Source: Crotalaria pallida
Taxonomy: Eukaryota > Streptophyta > Magnoliopsida > Fabales > Fabaceae
Direction of reading: 5' to 3'
Length of the DNA stretch: 64,000 nt
Assembly (NCBI GenBank): GCA_037953625.1
Contig: CM075655.1
Location: forward strand, 81,619,501 to 81,683,500
Every line of letters starts with the position of its first letter. Position 1 is the first letter of the stretch. Shown here one piece after another: positions 46,321 through 56,765 of the stretch. The notes under the pieces were generated by a model. The model searched no databases and was not told the DNA's origin. It saw only the letters and a list, made by a program, of their open reading frames with translations. Position numbers and translations under genes: made by a program.

Positions 46321-46725
46321 TTGATTGTTTGATGTTATTTTTATAAATTACCTAAATCATGTCTTATTTGAATATGTATTTGATTGTGTTTTTTTTTTAA
46401 AAAAAATTGTTTCATTATTTGTTTAATTTTGAAGATATTTGATGTTTCTTTGGTTTATCATTCCTTACTCTATGCTTACTTGGTTGTCTAAATGTTCTAA
46501 GTGTTTATATGTGCTATGTGATAAGTAAAAATGCATGTTTTTTGTGTCAAAAAATGCTTTTAGAAGTGAAATAGACTGATTTTGGGACCTATTATTCGAG
46601 TAGAAATTTTTTAAAACAGGTCCTAATCAATTAGTTGTTGTTTGCTAATCGATTAGTGTTTTTCACCCTATCAGACCTTACTCGATTAACCCTGATCCTA
46701 ATCGATTCATTTTTTACATGTTATC
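46321..46725 (+). other. D spacer between pol and the 3' ORF, first part
   Basis: AT-rich and without a gene. It carries a palindrome pair at 46623-46656 and a partial third copy near 46680. It ends with the TSD copy TTATC (46721-46725) of I and resumes at 56468. Confidence 0.7.
46623..46656. repeat. Paired palindromes in the D spacer
   Basis: CTAATCAATTAG at 46623 and CTAATCGATTAG at 46645, 22 bp apart. Confidence 0.85.
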
Positions 46726-46997
46726 TGTAACACCCCTAATTTTCGTCTCCCGGATAATAAGGAAATTAATAATAAAATTTTTATTATTAATTTATATAAA
46801 TTCTCCAAGTTATGTTTTGTATTTAATTAGCCTTGAAATATAAAAATAGGTGAAAATTAAATATTTTTATATGGCAAATAAATACAAAAATATGGATATT
46901 GCATTTTAGACCTTGGATTAGGACCTAAATGTAATATTAGAAAAGGTTCTTGGAGGGAAAGATTTAAAAAGTATTAATTTTTAAATTTTACACCGAT

Positions 46998-47030
46998 CTA
47001 ACCGGTTAGTAATGCCCTGTAACCGGTTAC
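46998..47030. repeat. Paired palindromes in LTR I
   Basis: CTAACCGGTTAG at 46998 and GTAACCGGTTAC at 47019, 21 bp apart, about 130 bp upstream of the TATA-like box. Confidence 0.92.
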
Positions 47031-47159
47031 ACGATGAACCCAGAAACTGGATTAGTGCGTTTTGATGAGTAATCACTTGATTAATCCACGAATTCGCCAC
47101 GAAATCATCTCTAGATTAGCGGAAAACACGCGTCATTGTGCATGTCAACCTGATCTTGC

Positions 47160-47167
47160 TATAAAAG
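47160..47167 (+). promoter_or_regulatory. TATA-like box of LTR I
   Basis: CTATAAAAGC, in a position matching the TATA of LTR L on the other strand. It would mark the U3/R boundary. Confidence 0.5.
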
Positions 47168-48067
47168 CTAGTGTTGTTGAAGAATTTGGGGTTGTTTTCT
47201 CTTAATTTGGTGTTGGGAGGCTGGTTAGAGTTTCTGATTCGTTTGGCTTAATCCTTCTTCGTCTCTGAGTGTTGGGGAGTGAGTGATACACATTCACAAA
47301 GCTTGGATCAAGGGCTTTGTGTTGATATAAAAATCGTGAGCTGAGAGTTCTTGTGTGAGGACGAATCAATCCAAGAAGTTGAAGCTGCCAACACTGTCTC
47401 TGTGTTCGTGGAGCTGTCTTTGAGCTTTGATTTAGGTAAGCTCAAGCACTTTTTGAACCTTAAACCACTTTGATTTTCTTGTGCATGTTGCATACAACAA
47501 GTCCTAACCATTTTCCCCAAATTATATTACCTTTTCATGCACCAAAATCTCTGGTTTTTGAACCCTGTTGAACCTGTGTTGGCTGAGAACAGAGCTTGAG
47601 GTTCTTGTGGATTTCTTGTCAAACTCAGTGATTATACTCATCAAACACGACTTTGAGTTATGGGAGAAGTTTACGTTATACCTGATTGAAACTAAAATCA
47701 AGTGTTTTAGGACTTGAGTCAACAAAGACTCAAAAGGGCATTATGTGTTTAGTGTTAAAAGGCTTGGAGGCCAATTCTGTGTCTCAATTCTTTTTGAGCA
47801 AAGTTAATAACCTGCATGCAAGCTATTCTGATGATTGAATCATAATTTAAAGGTTTATTATGAGATTTGTGATATCAAGTTGTGTTTATGTGGAATTATA
47901 TGCAATTTGAGTATCTAAAGTTAATGCATGCAAAGGAATATGTTTCTGCGGTTGAACATGTTTAAATTAAGGTATTTGAACTCTATTGAGTGTTGAAATT
48001 GGTTAGATTTGAGTATTGAAAAGAATGGTATACAAAACTTCACTTTTCAGTGTGCAGACTGCATAAT

Positions 48068-48100
48068 CTAACCGGTTATTCGAAATTTGTAACCGGTTAG
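48068..48100. repeat. Paired palindromes in LTR I
   Basis: CTAACCGGTTAT at 48068 and GTAACCGGTTAG at 48089, 21 bp apart, about 0.9 kb downstream of the TATA box. Confidence 0.9.
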
Positions 48101-48447
48101 ATATTGTAAATTTTCAAAGAAAATGAATTTCTGAAATTGGCCTTGTGTTCTTATCATTCACCCTCAAGTCTATACTCTAATTTCACTTGAAAACAATCTG
48201 AGAACATGTTGGTAAATAATGTTTGCTTCAGATTGTAATGGATGAGTTAATACCTTAATGTTATGAGATAATTTCAAGTGAAAATTATGCTCAATTGGGA
48301 ATGAGTTGTGATTTAAACTTTTGAATGATGAAATCAGTGGGGTTTGAGGTATATAACAAAGCTAAGACTTTGTTATGGATTGGGTAGAAAATTCAAGAAA
48401 AAGGGTTTTTCTGAATTTCAATGGTTAATAAGTTCAGGTCTGTAATT

Positions 48448-48480
48448 CTAACCGGTTAGCCTGAGACTGTAACCGGTTAG
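48448..48480. repeat. Paired palindromes in LTR I
   Basis: CTAACCGGTTAG at 48448 and GTAACCGGTTAG at 48469, 21 bp apart. The L counterpart (5314) has decayed by one base in each site while the step stayed 21. Confidence 0.9.
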
Positions 48481-48749
48481 TACCTGAAACTGAAAAATAA
48501 AAGTTAAGTCTTTTAAGTGAAAAGTGAATACTATTGGTTAAGTTTTTCCCAATCCCAAGCCTAATGGCATGTTTTTAAGTTAATTCATGGATAAATTTTT
48601 GTGCCAAAGGTTATACCTCAAATTAATCATTCAAAAGAGAAATTGAGATATTTCTAAATCACAATAATTAAATTAAAGATAAAATCCAACCTTATTGATT
48701 GGGCATTCATGCATAGAGAATGGAAGATGGGTTGGTAGGAAACGTTTAT

Positions 48750-48955
48750 CATATTCTGGGAATATGAGGAGGGTACTCTAGGAGTACCAAATTTGTAACC
48801 TACTTGATGACACATTCTGGGAATGTGGCCAGTGTCTGGGACATGGTTTTTATGCGTTCCGGGAACGTGATGCACACTCTGGGAGTGATGCTTGTATATC
48901 CAAGTATGGTTTGCCATCGTTCTGGGAACGTGTGGTAGTGTTCCGGGAACACACT
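48750..48955 (+). repeat. Array of eight short hairpins in LTR I
   Basis: CATATTC-TGG-GAATATG (48750-48766), GGTACTC-TAG-GAGTACC (48772-48788), CACATTC-TGG-GAATGTG (48811-48827), TGTC-TGG-GACA inside CCA..TGG (about 48829-48846), CGTTC-CGG-GAACG (48855-48867), CACTC-TGG-GAGTG inside GCA..TGC (48872-48891), CGTTC-TGG-GAACG (48918-48930) and GTGTTC-CGG-GAACAC (48938-48952). Arms differ from unit to unit yet pair perfectly within each. Confidence 0.9.
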
Positions 48956-49173
48956 GGTGTATTGGATGGACGTCCAAGATGGACTTTTGTTAGAGGCCTC
49001 AGTTGTGGATAGAAATCATGCATCATGCCATCTGCATTATAAGAGATATAATGTTGAAAATTGGTGTGCTCATATGTATTTGCATTATTGTCTGTCCATG
49101 ATATACTTGTGTTTGTATTTTAGTCTTTATTGATTATGTATATGTGTATACTTACTCCCTATGCCCTGTTTAG

Positions 49174-49596
49174 GTGATGGCCAGATACCTAGCCTGCATC
49201 GAGATACGCCCTATCCCTAGTGGTATATGGACGTACGAGGAGCACCGAGCCACCTTTGAGGGGGAGGTGGAGATCACTCTCTACCACCCTAACCCTCTGG
49301 TTCGGGTGCGACCCCGTAGATTTAGGACCCCTTTAGTCTATACTATGCATGTTCCACCCTTTTACTCATATAGAGGACCACCCCCGGCTCGACCAGTGCG
49401 TCGATTTCATAGTTTTCGTTTTAGAGCTGCCACTCGTACTCACCCTTCTTCCCACAGAGTTGTTACTGAGGAGACTCCTTCTCCTTGTCCGACTGACTTT
49501 GAGAGGACTGCTTCAGCAGATCCTAGACCCAGTGGTGGGGTTTCTGCACAGTCGGGCGAGGTCGAGGAGGACCCTGTGGAGGATGAGGACGAGTAG
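49174..49596 (+). CDS. Unrecognised small ORF in LTR I (140 aa)
   Basis: An open frame of 140 codons beginning ATGATGGCCAG. It is rich in Arg and Pro with an acidic end (EEDPVEDEDE). I recognise no family. It lies in the part of I that is absent from LTR L. It could be a chance ORF in a GC-richer patch or the remnant of something captured. There is no sign of splice sites or a conserved start context. Confidence 0.25.
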   Translation: MMARYLACIEIRPIPSGIWTYEEHRATFEGEVEITLYHPNPLVRVRPRRFRTPLVYTMHVPPFYSYRGPPPARPVRRFHSFRFRAATRTHPSSHRVVTEETPSPCPTDFERTASADPRPSGGVSAQSGEVEEDPVEDEDE

Positions 49597-49901
49597 GAGG
49601 TGCCTGTCGAGCTTACTGTTTCTGTTAGAGGTGGACCTGCTGGTTCCTAGGAGCCTGCATAGCATAGATGTTTAGGATCCTAGGTCTAGCGATAGAGATG
49701 CAGAGGATCAGAGGAGCTGCTGAGGACATGGATGACCTGCTCTGGGACTTCTATTTTGATCTTGTGATATATTGTATATATTTTGAGAGGTCTTAGAGCG
49801 AGGTTTATTTTGAGCAGCTGGTTATGTATATGTTTTATCAAAACTTGCTATCTCGACTTTTGCTACTTGCTACTTATACTGGTGGGGATGTTTTTATTAT
49901 G

Positions 49902-49929
<28 letters not shown>
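49902..49929. repeat. (AT)n microsatellite
   Basis: About 14 AT units inside I. Confidence 0.95.
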
Positions 49930-49933
<4 letters not shown>

Positions 49934-50404
49934 TTTTCTTTACCTCAGCAGTGCCCCACAAGTATTATTTTACTTCCGCATACTCTGATTTTGATTCAAA
50001 AAGGATTCGGCAATAAGTTATATTCTATAAGTTCGATTAAACTCAAGAGACAAATAATATATTTTTAGTAAACGATACGAATATGTTTCAATGTGTTAAA
50101 AAGACAATGTCTCGCGAGCCTTTTCGTAATTAATGTGAGACCCGCAATTTTACCCAATTTAATTAAATTATAATAATTGTATTTTTTCTTTATTTTATTT
50201 GGTAGTATTTATTTTAAGGATAATTTAATGAAATTTGTTATTAAAGTTGGTTTTAGTTATATAATTATATATATGCATAAAATTATAAATTTCTAATTAA
50301 TAAAAGAGAAAATTATTTTTTGGGATAGAAATAATTAGTAAGTATATTTTTATCTTAGAAAAATAATTTTTGGAGTGATTTTTAATGTTTGGACAAAAAT
50401 GTGA

Positions 50405-50890
50405 ATGTTCAAGTTATAGTGCTTTTAACTTCAAAAATGCATATCTTTTAAACCGTATGTCAAAAAATTACAAACGATATATCAAAACGATCGTATCGAA
50501 ATCTAGATTATGAAAATGTAAAGCTTTTATTTTTATTTTAGATTTTTCGAAATTTTATCACTGCTACAATATTAAACGAATTTTTGAGTTTTAAGAACCA
50601 ATGTATGGTTTTAATGCATTAAATAACCTTTTGACTAAAGAATATTTTATTTTGAAAATGAAAATACATTTCTGAAGTTTTATAATTTAATATTATTCAA
50701 ATTAAGTGTATTTTCGTATTTTTATTATTTTTAAATTATTTGAAAACTTAGAAAGTGTATTTTTGAAGGAAATGATCTTAGGACTTCAAAAATTCATAAC
50801 TTTCAAACCGTAAGTCCAAAAATTATAAACTTTATATGAAAACGATCGTATTAAAATGTAGTATCTTGAAATGTAAAAATAAAATTTTTA
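50405..50890 (+). repeat. Direct repeat with an ACGATCGT centre in J
   Basis: Two similar segments, about 50420-50520 and 50775-50875. Both contain ACTTCAAAAAT, AAACCGTA, and AAAACGATCGTAT (ACGATCGT at 50487-50494 and 50842-50849). The matching segment in K has it at 8427-8434 on the other strand. They lie 380-750 bp upstream of the J TATA-like box. Confidence 0.75.
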
Positions 50891-51230
50891 TTTTACTATT
50901 TGCGAAAATTTTTGTACAGTAGGTAGAAAATCAAATTTTGATAGTTGATATGATTGGATAATTATGTAGGCACCTCCACAATGAACCAATGAAAAATTTT
51001 ATCTCCTATTTTAATATATATAAACCTTCCAAAAATTAGTAGAAAGAGGGGAAGAATAGTTCTGAAGTTTGTGAGAATAAACCATGAATTAAAATGCTTT
51101 AGGAATCAACAAAATCCCATTTAATGCTAGTTCATATTCCAAGTAGTGTTTGAAAATTTTTGACTAAGACTTGATGAAGGGGGGCCGAATATTGCTCTGA
51201 AAAATGGAGGGGAAATGCATCCTCAACACT

Positions 51231-51238
51231 TATAAATA
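51231..51238 (+). promoter_or_regulatory. TATA-like box of LTR J
   Basis: ACTTATAAATAGATAG followed by a CACACA-rich, then purine-rich leader (51260-51360), a common layout at the start of R in plant LTRs. Confidence 0.5.
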
Positions 51239-52002
51239 GATAGCCTTAGTTCCCACATTTTTCACACACAAAACTTTGATAGTTTTACGAGAGAAAAAAA
51301 TAAAATTCTAAGAAGAATAGAGGGAGAGAGGGACGAGTAAGCTAAGGAAGGAGGGAGGAATTGCTTGTTGCTTGAAGTTTTCTAAAAAGCTTAAGGAGTA
51401 GAGGTAACCCAAAATCACTTATTTATTTAAGCTATTTTTAAGTTGTTTTGTTTATATTTTTGTTTAAACCTTTTAAATTTCTTCTATGTTCAAATTCTAA
51501 ATTTTCCTTTTTCATTTTAAAGTTATTTTTGAATAAGTGATATTGTTCTTGAGTCATATGAATTAAGAATGAGAAAAGGGACACAAAAAGGGTGTTTAAA
51601 GGGATTTATCTCCCCTTTTCTTTAATTCTTAAGATGGCTAAATGTTTTGATGTGTTTGATTTATTTATTTTCTGGGTTTATTTTAATCCTTAGAACATAA
51701 GAATTGTAGAGAATTTTGTATGAACAAATAAGTTTTTATTATTTATCTTTTAATTGTTTTTGATTCTTTGTATTAAGAAATAATAATCAGTAAGTAAATA
51801 ATAATGGAAAAATTTTAATTTATAATATATGTATATACATGAACCGTGTCACACAATAAGGAATTGATGGTTGATTTGTGTAATTTTGATATATGGATTG
51901 TATTGTTGTTTAATAAAATAAAAGAGAATGGAAATGAATAAAAGATTAAAATGAATTTTTATTTTTGGTTTTTTATTTTCTTTTCTTTTTTGGACGTGTA
52001 AT

Positions 52003-52022
52003 ATATATATATATATATATAT
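52003..52022. repeat. (AT)n microsatellite in J
   Basis: A short AT run following AATGAATAAAAG-rich sequence. Confidence 0.9.
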
Positions 52023-55000
52023 AATTATATTGTATGATAATTGTTGTTATTTCATGTGTATTTGAGTTATAGTTAAGAATGAAAACAAATGGGTATTTTC
52101 TTTAAAGTGAAAATGAAATGAAAATGATTTAAAGGAACTAAAATGATTTTGAAAATAAAATAATTTTTCTGGAAAATTATAATGCAAATGAAGTGTCTGG
52201 AATTATATGTTATGGAAATTTTTATGTAATTGTTATTGTTTGTTTGTATTTGATTTTATTTTGTTAGGATTTAAGTTTAATAAGAACAATGAATTAGGAT
52301 AATAAGCAAAAAAATAAATTTTCTGAAAAAAAATAAAAAGAATAGACCGTGAGGTCTATTGCATTATTTTAAAATTATTTTTTTGTAATTTGTTTGATTG
52401 ATTGATGTATAGTTAAATTATAGTTAATTGTTTAAAAGAAATAGGAAAAATGGTAGTTGTTATAAACCTATAAGAACATGTATTTGTGATTAATTATATG
52501 AGTATGTGGTTGATATATTTGTATATGTTAGTTTCTGGAAAAAAAATGAAATTTTTTTAGAAATCTATTTTATATTTTGTTAATGATTAAATCTATGATA
52601 TTGTTTTCTTTTAGTATACCAAATGATGTAATTATATTATATAGATGCTTTAGGAATTAAAAATTATTTTTCTAAGTTGTCTATATGCTAGTCCAATTTT
52701 AGAGAAAAAGAAATTAAATTTATTGAATTTTTCTAATTGATTTGATGATTGCTTTAGTATGTTTATGGAATATATTATATGTTTATATGGAAAAGATTAA
52801 TCTTGAAAGTTTTATTTTAATTCTGGAAATTTGATCTTTATTCTGAAAAATTTATTTATTTAAGACCCCAAGTAATTATTTTTGAGAATGTTAGTGATAC
52901 CTTGTTTATATGTGCAAATGTAATGTAGAAACAAATAGAAATAAGTGTTTTTGATTAATTACTTTGATTTTATAAAAAAATTAAGTTGCTGTCCAGAATT
53001 TAGAATGTATGAAAAAGTAATGTTTTATTAGAAATAATTGTATTTATAAGTCTTTAGCACAAGTAGGAATTATATATGATTGTTTTGGATTGTTTTACTT
53101 GAAATTATTGAAGTGATGCAACTTTTCTGGGGCTGTACAGCAGATGCAACTATTTTATTTTGTTTAATTTTAGTTATTTTATTATAGTAGAAGTTGTAAT
53201 AAGAATTTAGGAAGAATCGGCATGTGTTTTCGAGTTTCTGTTCAAGAGAAATTGAATTTTTAAGTTTAGGTATGCATGCTGTCCAAAAACTAGAAGAATG
53301 TGAAATGTGTTTGTATTTACCTGGTTCCAAAACTTCAAAGACTTTGAGAAATTAATTTTTTCAAAGGTTATATTTGGTTAATTACTGTTAAGTTGGTGTG
53401 AATATCTGCAAAGGTTATTGTGTAAAAATAATTATGTGAATGTACTGATGTTTGAGAGTGAATCTTCTGTAATCTGATTTTGGTCTGTAACTTAATCTAA
53501 TTAATGATAAAGAAAGTATTTTGGATTTTGAATGTTCGAGTTTACTTTCTTATTTAATTATATATGCTTATAACATGATTTTTGCAAAACTTGTTTACTG
53601 CTTGATCTGATTAAGATTTGCATCAAAAGAAAAATACCTTAAAGTCATGCTGTATGAATAGTCTGAACATGGTAGTTGTTATAAGGTGCTGAGAAGTAAG
53701 ATTATTAGTAAAAGCAAGATTTAGATTTATTTTCAAGGTGTTATGATTATGTTTTTAAAGTTATATGTTAGAATGATTGTTGATGTGTTAGGTGTTTTTG
53801 GTAAATGTTAAATTGATTTTTAAAGAAGGTGTTTCTGGGCTGTCCAAATGATTAAAAAGGTTGCATCAAGTTTAAGTTATTTGTTTTATGTTAATCCTTG
53901 AGCGGTAGTTGTTATTGATTTTCAGAGTTAATGAAAAGTATGAAATAATCTCTTTTGATTTAATAATTAGTTCTAAAAATTTCCATTGACGTTTTAAAGG
54001 TTTTGATTTTGTAAAGTATGATTTACTTTATGTATTGGAAGTTTTGGTTCAAGTCTTCTTGATTCCTAAAAGTGATAAAGGAAATTGTTGTTAAGGATAT
54101 GTGTCTTGTGGTTTGCTTAATTGTAATTGAGTAGTTATTTATGAAATTATTTTGTAAATATTATTTGGTAAAGGCTTTCGTTCGGATTTGGGTGACGTGA
54201 CTTCAAAGCAAGAGGACACTAATTTTGTAGCTTCAACTCAAGGTGAGAGAGAAGCCTTCTTAAGACATAGTGGCATGTAGTGTAATATTACGTTCCGTAT
54301 CATCTCAAAGGTCGGAACTAGGGATCTATCGAGTGAATAGTAGAACGGCAATTGTGTGTGTATGTCCCCCGCCGTTCCTACGAAAACACGATCCCTTTAT
54401 AATGATGGTATATGTTATGGATTCTGATTTATCATGATGTTGGCTTTATTATTATGAGGTATATATATTGTTGAATGCATAATGATAACATGTCTGGCGT
54501 ATATGTTAAAAATCTGGTTATTGGAAGTTAATGAGCTTATATGATGTTATGGTGGATAATTTTTGGGAATTGATTAAAGGCTTTATGGTTAAGGAATTAA
54601 TGTGGAACCCTTACAGAGGTTTATGAAAGTTATAATACTACCCCCGGATCGCATTGTCATGATGACATGCTTGATCTTTAAGTGTCAAATCCCCTGTGAC
54701 CTGGAAGTGTCCATGAGAAGCTAATCCCTTAGAGATCGAGACCCGTTAGAAGAAAGGTTTAGAATGGGTCGACCACAACTAGGAATGTTAAACTTTGTAA
54801 AAGCTCTCCGATAACTTAAAAGACATAGGAACCCTTTATTTTAAACCTTACGTTGAGAACGAAGTAGTGGAGAGGAAAGACACCCTGTTTATCTACGGAT
54901 ACTCAGGTATGCTTGGAGATAGGGGTTCTTCAAGTGATGATTGCAATAGGGGAGGGCAAGGACGGTGAAACGTCAAGAAGCCTCGAGTACTTCTCTAGGC

Positions 55001-56472
55001 GGAACGGGACTACAATGACAAGGTTCACGCAGGAGTCTGGGCTTTCGTCGTAGCGAGGACTGCAGGCCAACTGGAGATAGTGCTGTCGCCCCCTTGAGCA
55101 AATCATAGATGGTGAGAGGGAACCTGAACGGGGCTAGAAGTTCGGTAAGGGTTGGTTTGTTGGAAACTTTTATGAAATGAATCTTGTTGACCGCCGGTGT
55201 TGGTCACGTGAATTTTTATATCTTACTGACCACTAGCGATGGTATAGCCTTTTTCGTTTACCGACTTCGATGCCAGTGTGGCTAAGGTCCTGTGCGTCCC
55301 ATCTGCTTTCTGAACTAGGATATGGTTGGACTTGTGGAGGAGATGTAACGTGTGTGATATCCATACCTTGCACCTCGGTAATGGTACCCCCTTTTTGATT
55401 TACCGATGGTATGAAACTTAGAGACTAAAGATAATTTAACGGCTATGGTTTTTAAGAGGTATAACATTTAGTGAGAAAAGATTTTATGGTAACAAATGCA
55501 AATAAGTAATAGTAATAATGATGTACATGTTTGTGTGGTCTTAATATTCCCCTATGGTAAGCCCACGTCGTCGACGATAATATCGTTCGGAAGTGCTTAC
55601 TCTCTCTATTTCCCCTTTCCTGTGGGCATTGGGAACAATGTCTACAGATGGCAGATCAAGGAGTGGTAGCTTAAGATAGGAAGAGGATCAGGAGATGACG
55701 CACGTACAAGGAGAAAGCAGAAGCGGCAATCGAGGAATCTTCTAGACACTTGTGATGGGAGATAGCAATGAAGACTAGTAGTGTAAGATAGGATAGTCTT
55801 TGCTTTGTATCCTATCTTAAAGGTGATTAGGACATGATTAATCTGTCCCGAATGTAACCCCAGTTGTAACATGGGTTATTTAAATGAAATAAAAGAAGTT
55901 CTTTTTGGTTATGTATCAAGTTCATTAAATAATTAAATGTTTTTCCGCAAATTAACCTTCGAATAATTTTGGCATCACGAAAACGAACTTTTTGGAAAAG
56001 TGTTAGTGACATCTCTTTTTGGAAAGGAATTTTATGTTGGGAGTTTAGGAACCAAATATTTTGAAAACCAAATGAATCAAATTGTATTTAGGAAAACCTT
56101 TTTATGAAACCAAGTTATTTAAGAAACTAAGTTAGTTATGTAACCTTTTCGAAAACTAAGTTGAGAAATATTTTTGGAAATAAAGTTGACATGAAAACTT
56201 CTTCTCCAAATACTGATCGCTTGTAATGTTTATATAAAAAAAAAATGGCGCAAATTTTTAGTGAAAATTCTATTTCCAAATCGGGGTGTTACAATTAAGG
56301 TGTTATTAAGCCGAATTCAAATTATTCGTCGAGGTTAAAGGTGTTTATAATTGGGCAAGTATAAATTAAAAAGGAAAAATTTTCTAGTCCCAATTTTTGA
56401 TAGCAAGTATTCTATATTTAGAAATATTTATTATTTTCAAGATATAAAACAAGGGTGTCACATTATCAGGCA

Positions 56473-56505
56473 CTAATCGATTAGCGCCTTACGTTAATCG
56501 ATTAG
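56473..56505. repeat. Paired palindromes upstream of the D 3' ORF
   Basis: CTAATCGATTAG at 56473 and TTAATCGATTAG at 56494, 21 bp apart, 260 bp before the ATG. This is the same relative place as the ACCGGT pair before the 1588 ORF. Confidence 0.9.
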
Positions 56506-56765
56506 CGGCATCTGGTTTAGACTCTTATTAACGCATTTTTACTTGTTTTTACTCATTCTCTTCACTTTCACTTCGTCTTGTCTCTTCTTCTCTCTGCAAA
56601 ATTCTTCAAAAACAAACAAGAACACTAGGAATCAACCGCTTAATCTTCATAACAACACATACAATCATCCCTTCTTTACTTATTTTCACTTTTTCATCTC
56701 TATTTCTTCCAAAAACACTCAAATCCGAATTACACCCTTTTTTTTTAAACCCTAACTTTAAAATC

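Larger units (their letters stand above)
50134..56293 (+). mobile_element. Element J: 6.2-kb LTR-like block inserted in I
   Basis: TGTGAGACCCGC start and GGGTGTTACA end, with a perfect TSD ATTAA (50129-50133 and 56294-56298). The whole 6160 bp is noncoding and very AT-rich to about 54150, then more balanced (54160-55650). I see no PBS, PPT or internal repeat that would mark a pair of LTRs, so it is best read as one very long solo LTR. The start is homologous to K. The few ORFs (53070-53330, 55642-56012) are short and unconvincing. Confidence 0.75.
46726..56462 (+). mobile_element. Element I: solo LTR in D, split by J
   Basis: TGTAACACCCC start and GGGTGTCACA end, with a perfect TSD TTATC (46721-46725 and 56463-56467). 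Without J it is 3572 bp and shows no gag or pol, PBS or PPT, so it is read as a solo LTR left by recombination. It is homologous to the LTR of L (4077-7068) over most of that length, but it has an extra segment (about 49150-49900) that LTR L lacks. Confidence 0.85.

Noticed and set aside
4077..50133. Inverted similarity between 4077-7068 and 46726-50133 as one giant palindrome or segmental inversion
   Set aside because: Each copy has its own LTR ends and context (TSD TTATC for I, PBS and internal region for L). They are two independent insertions of one family.
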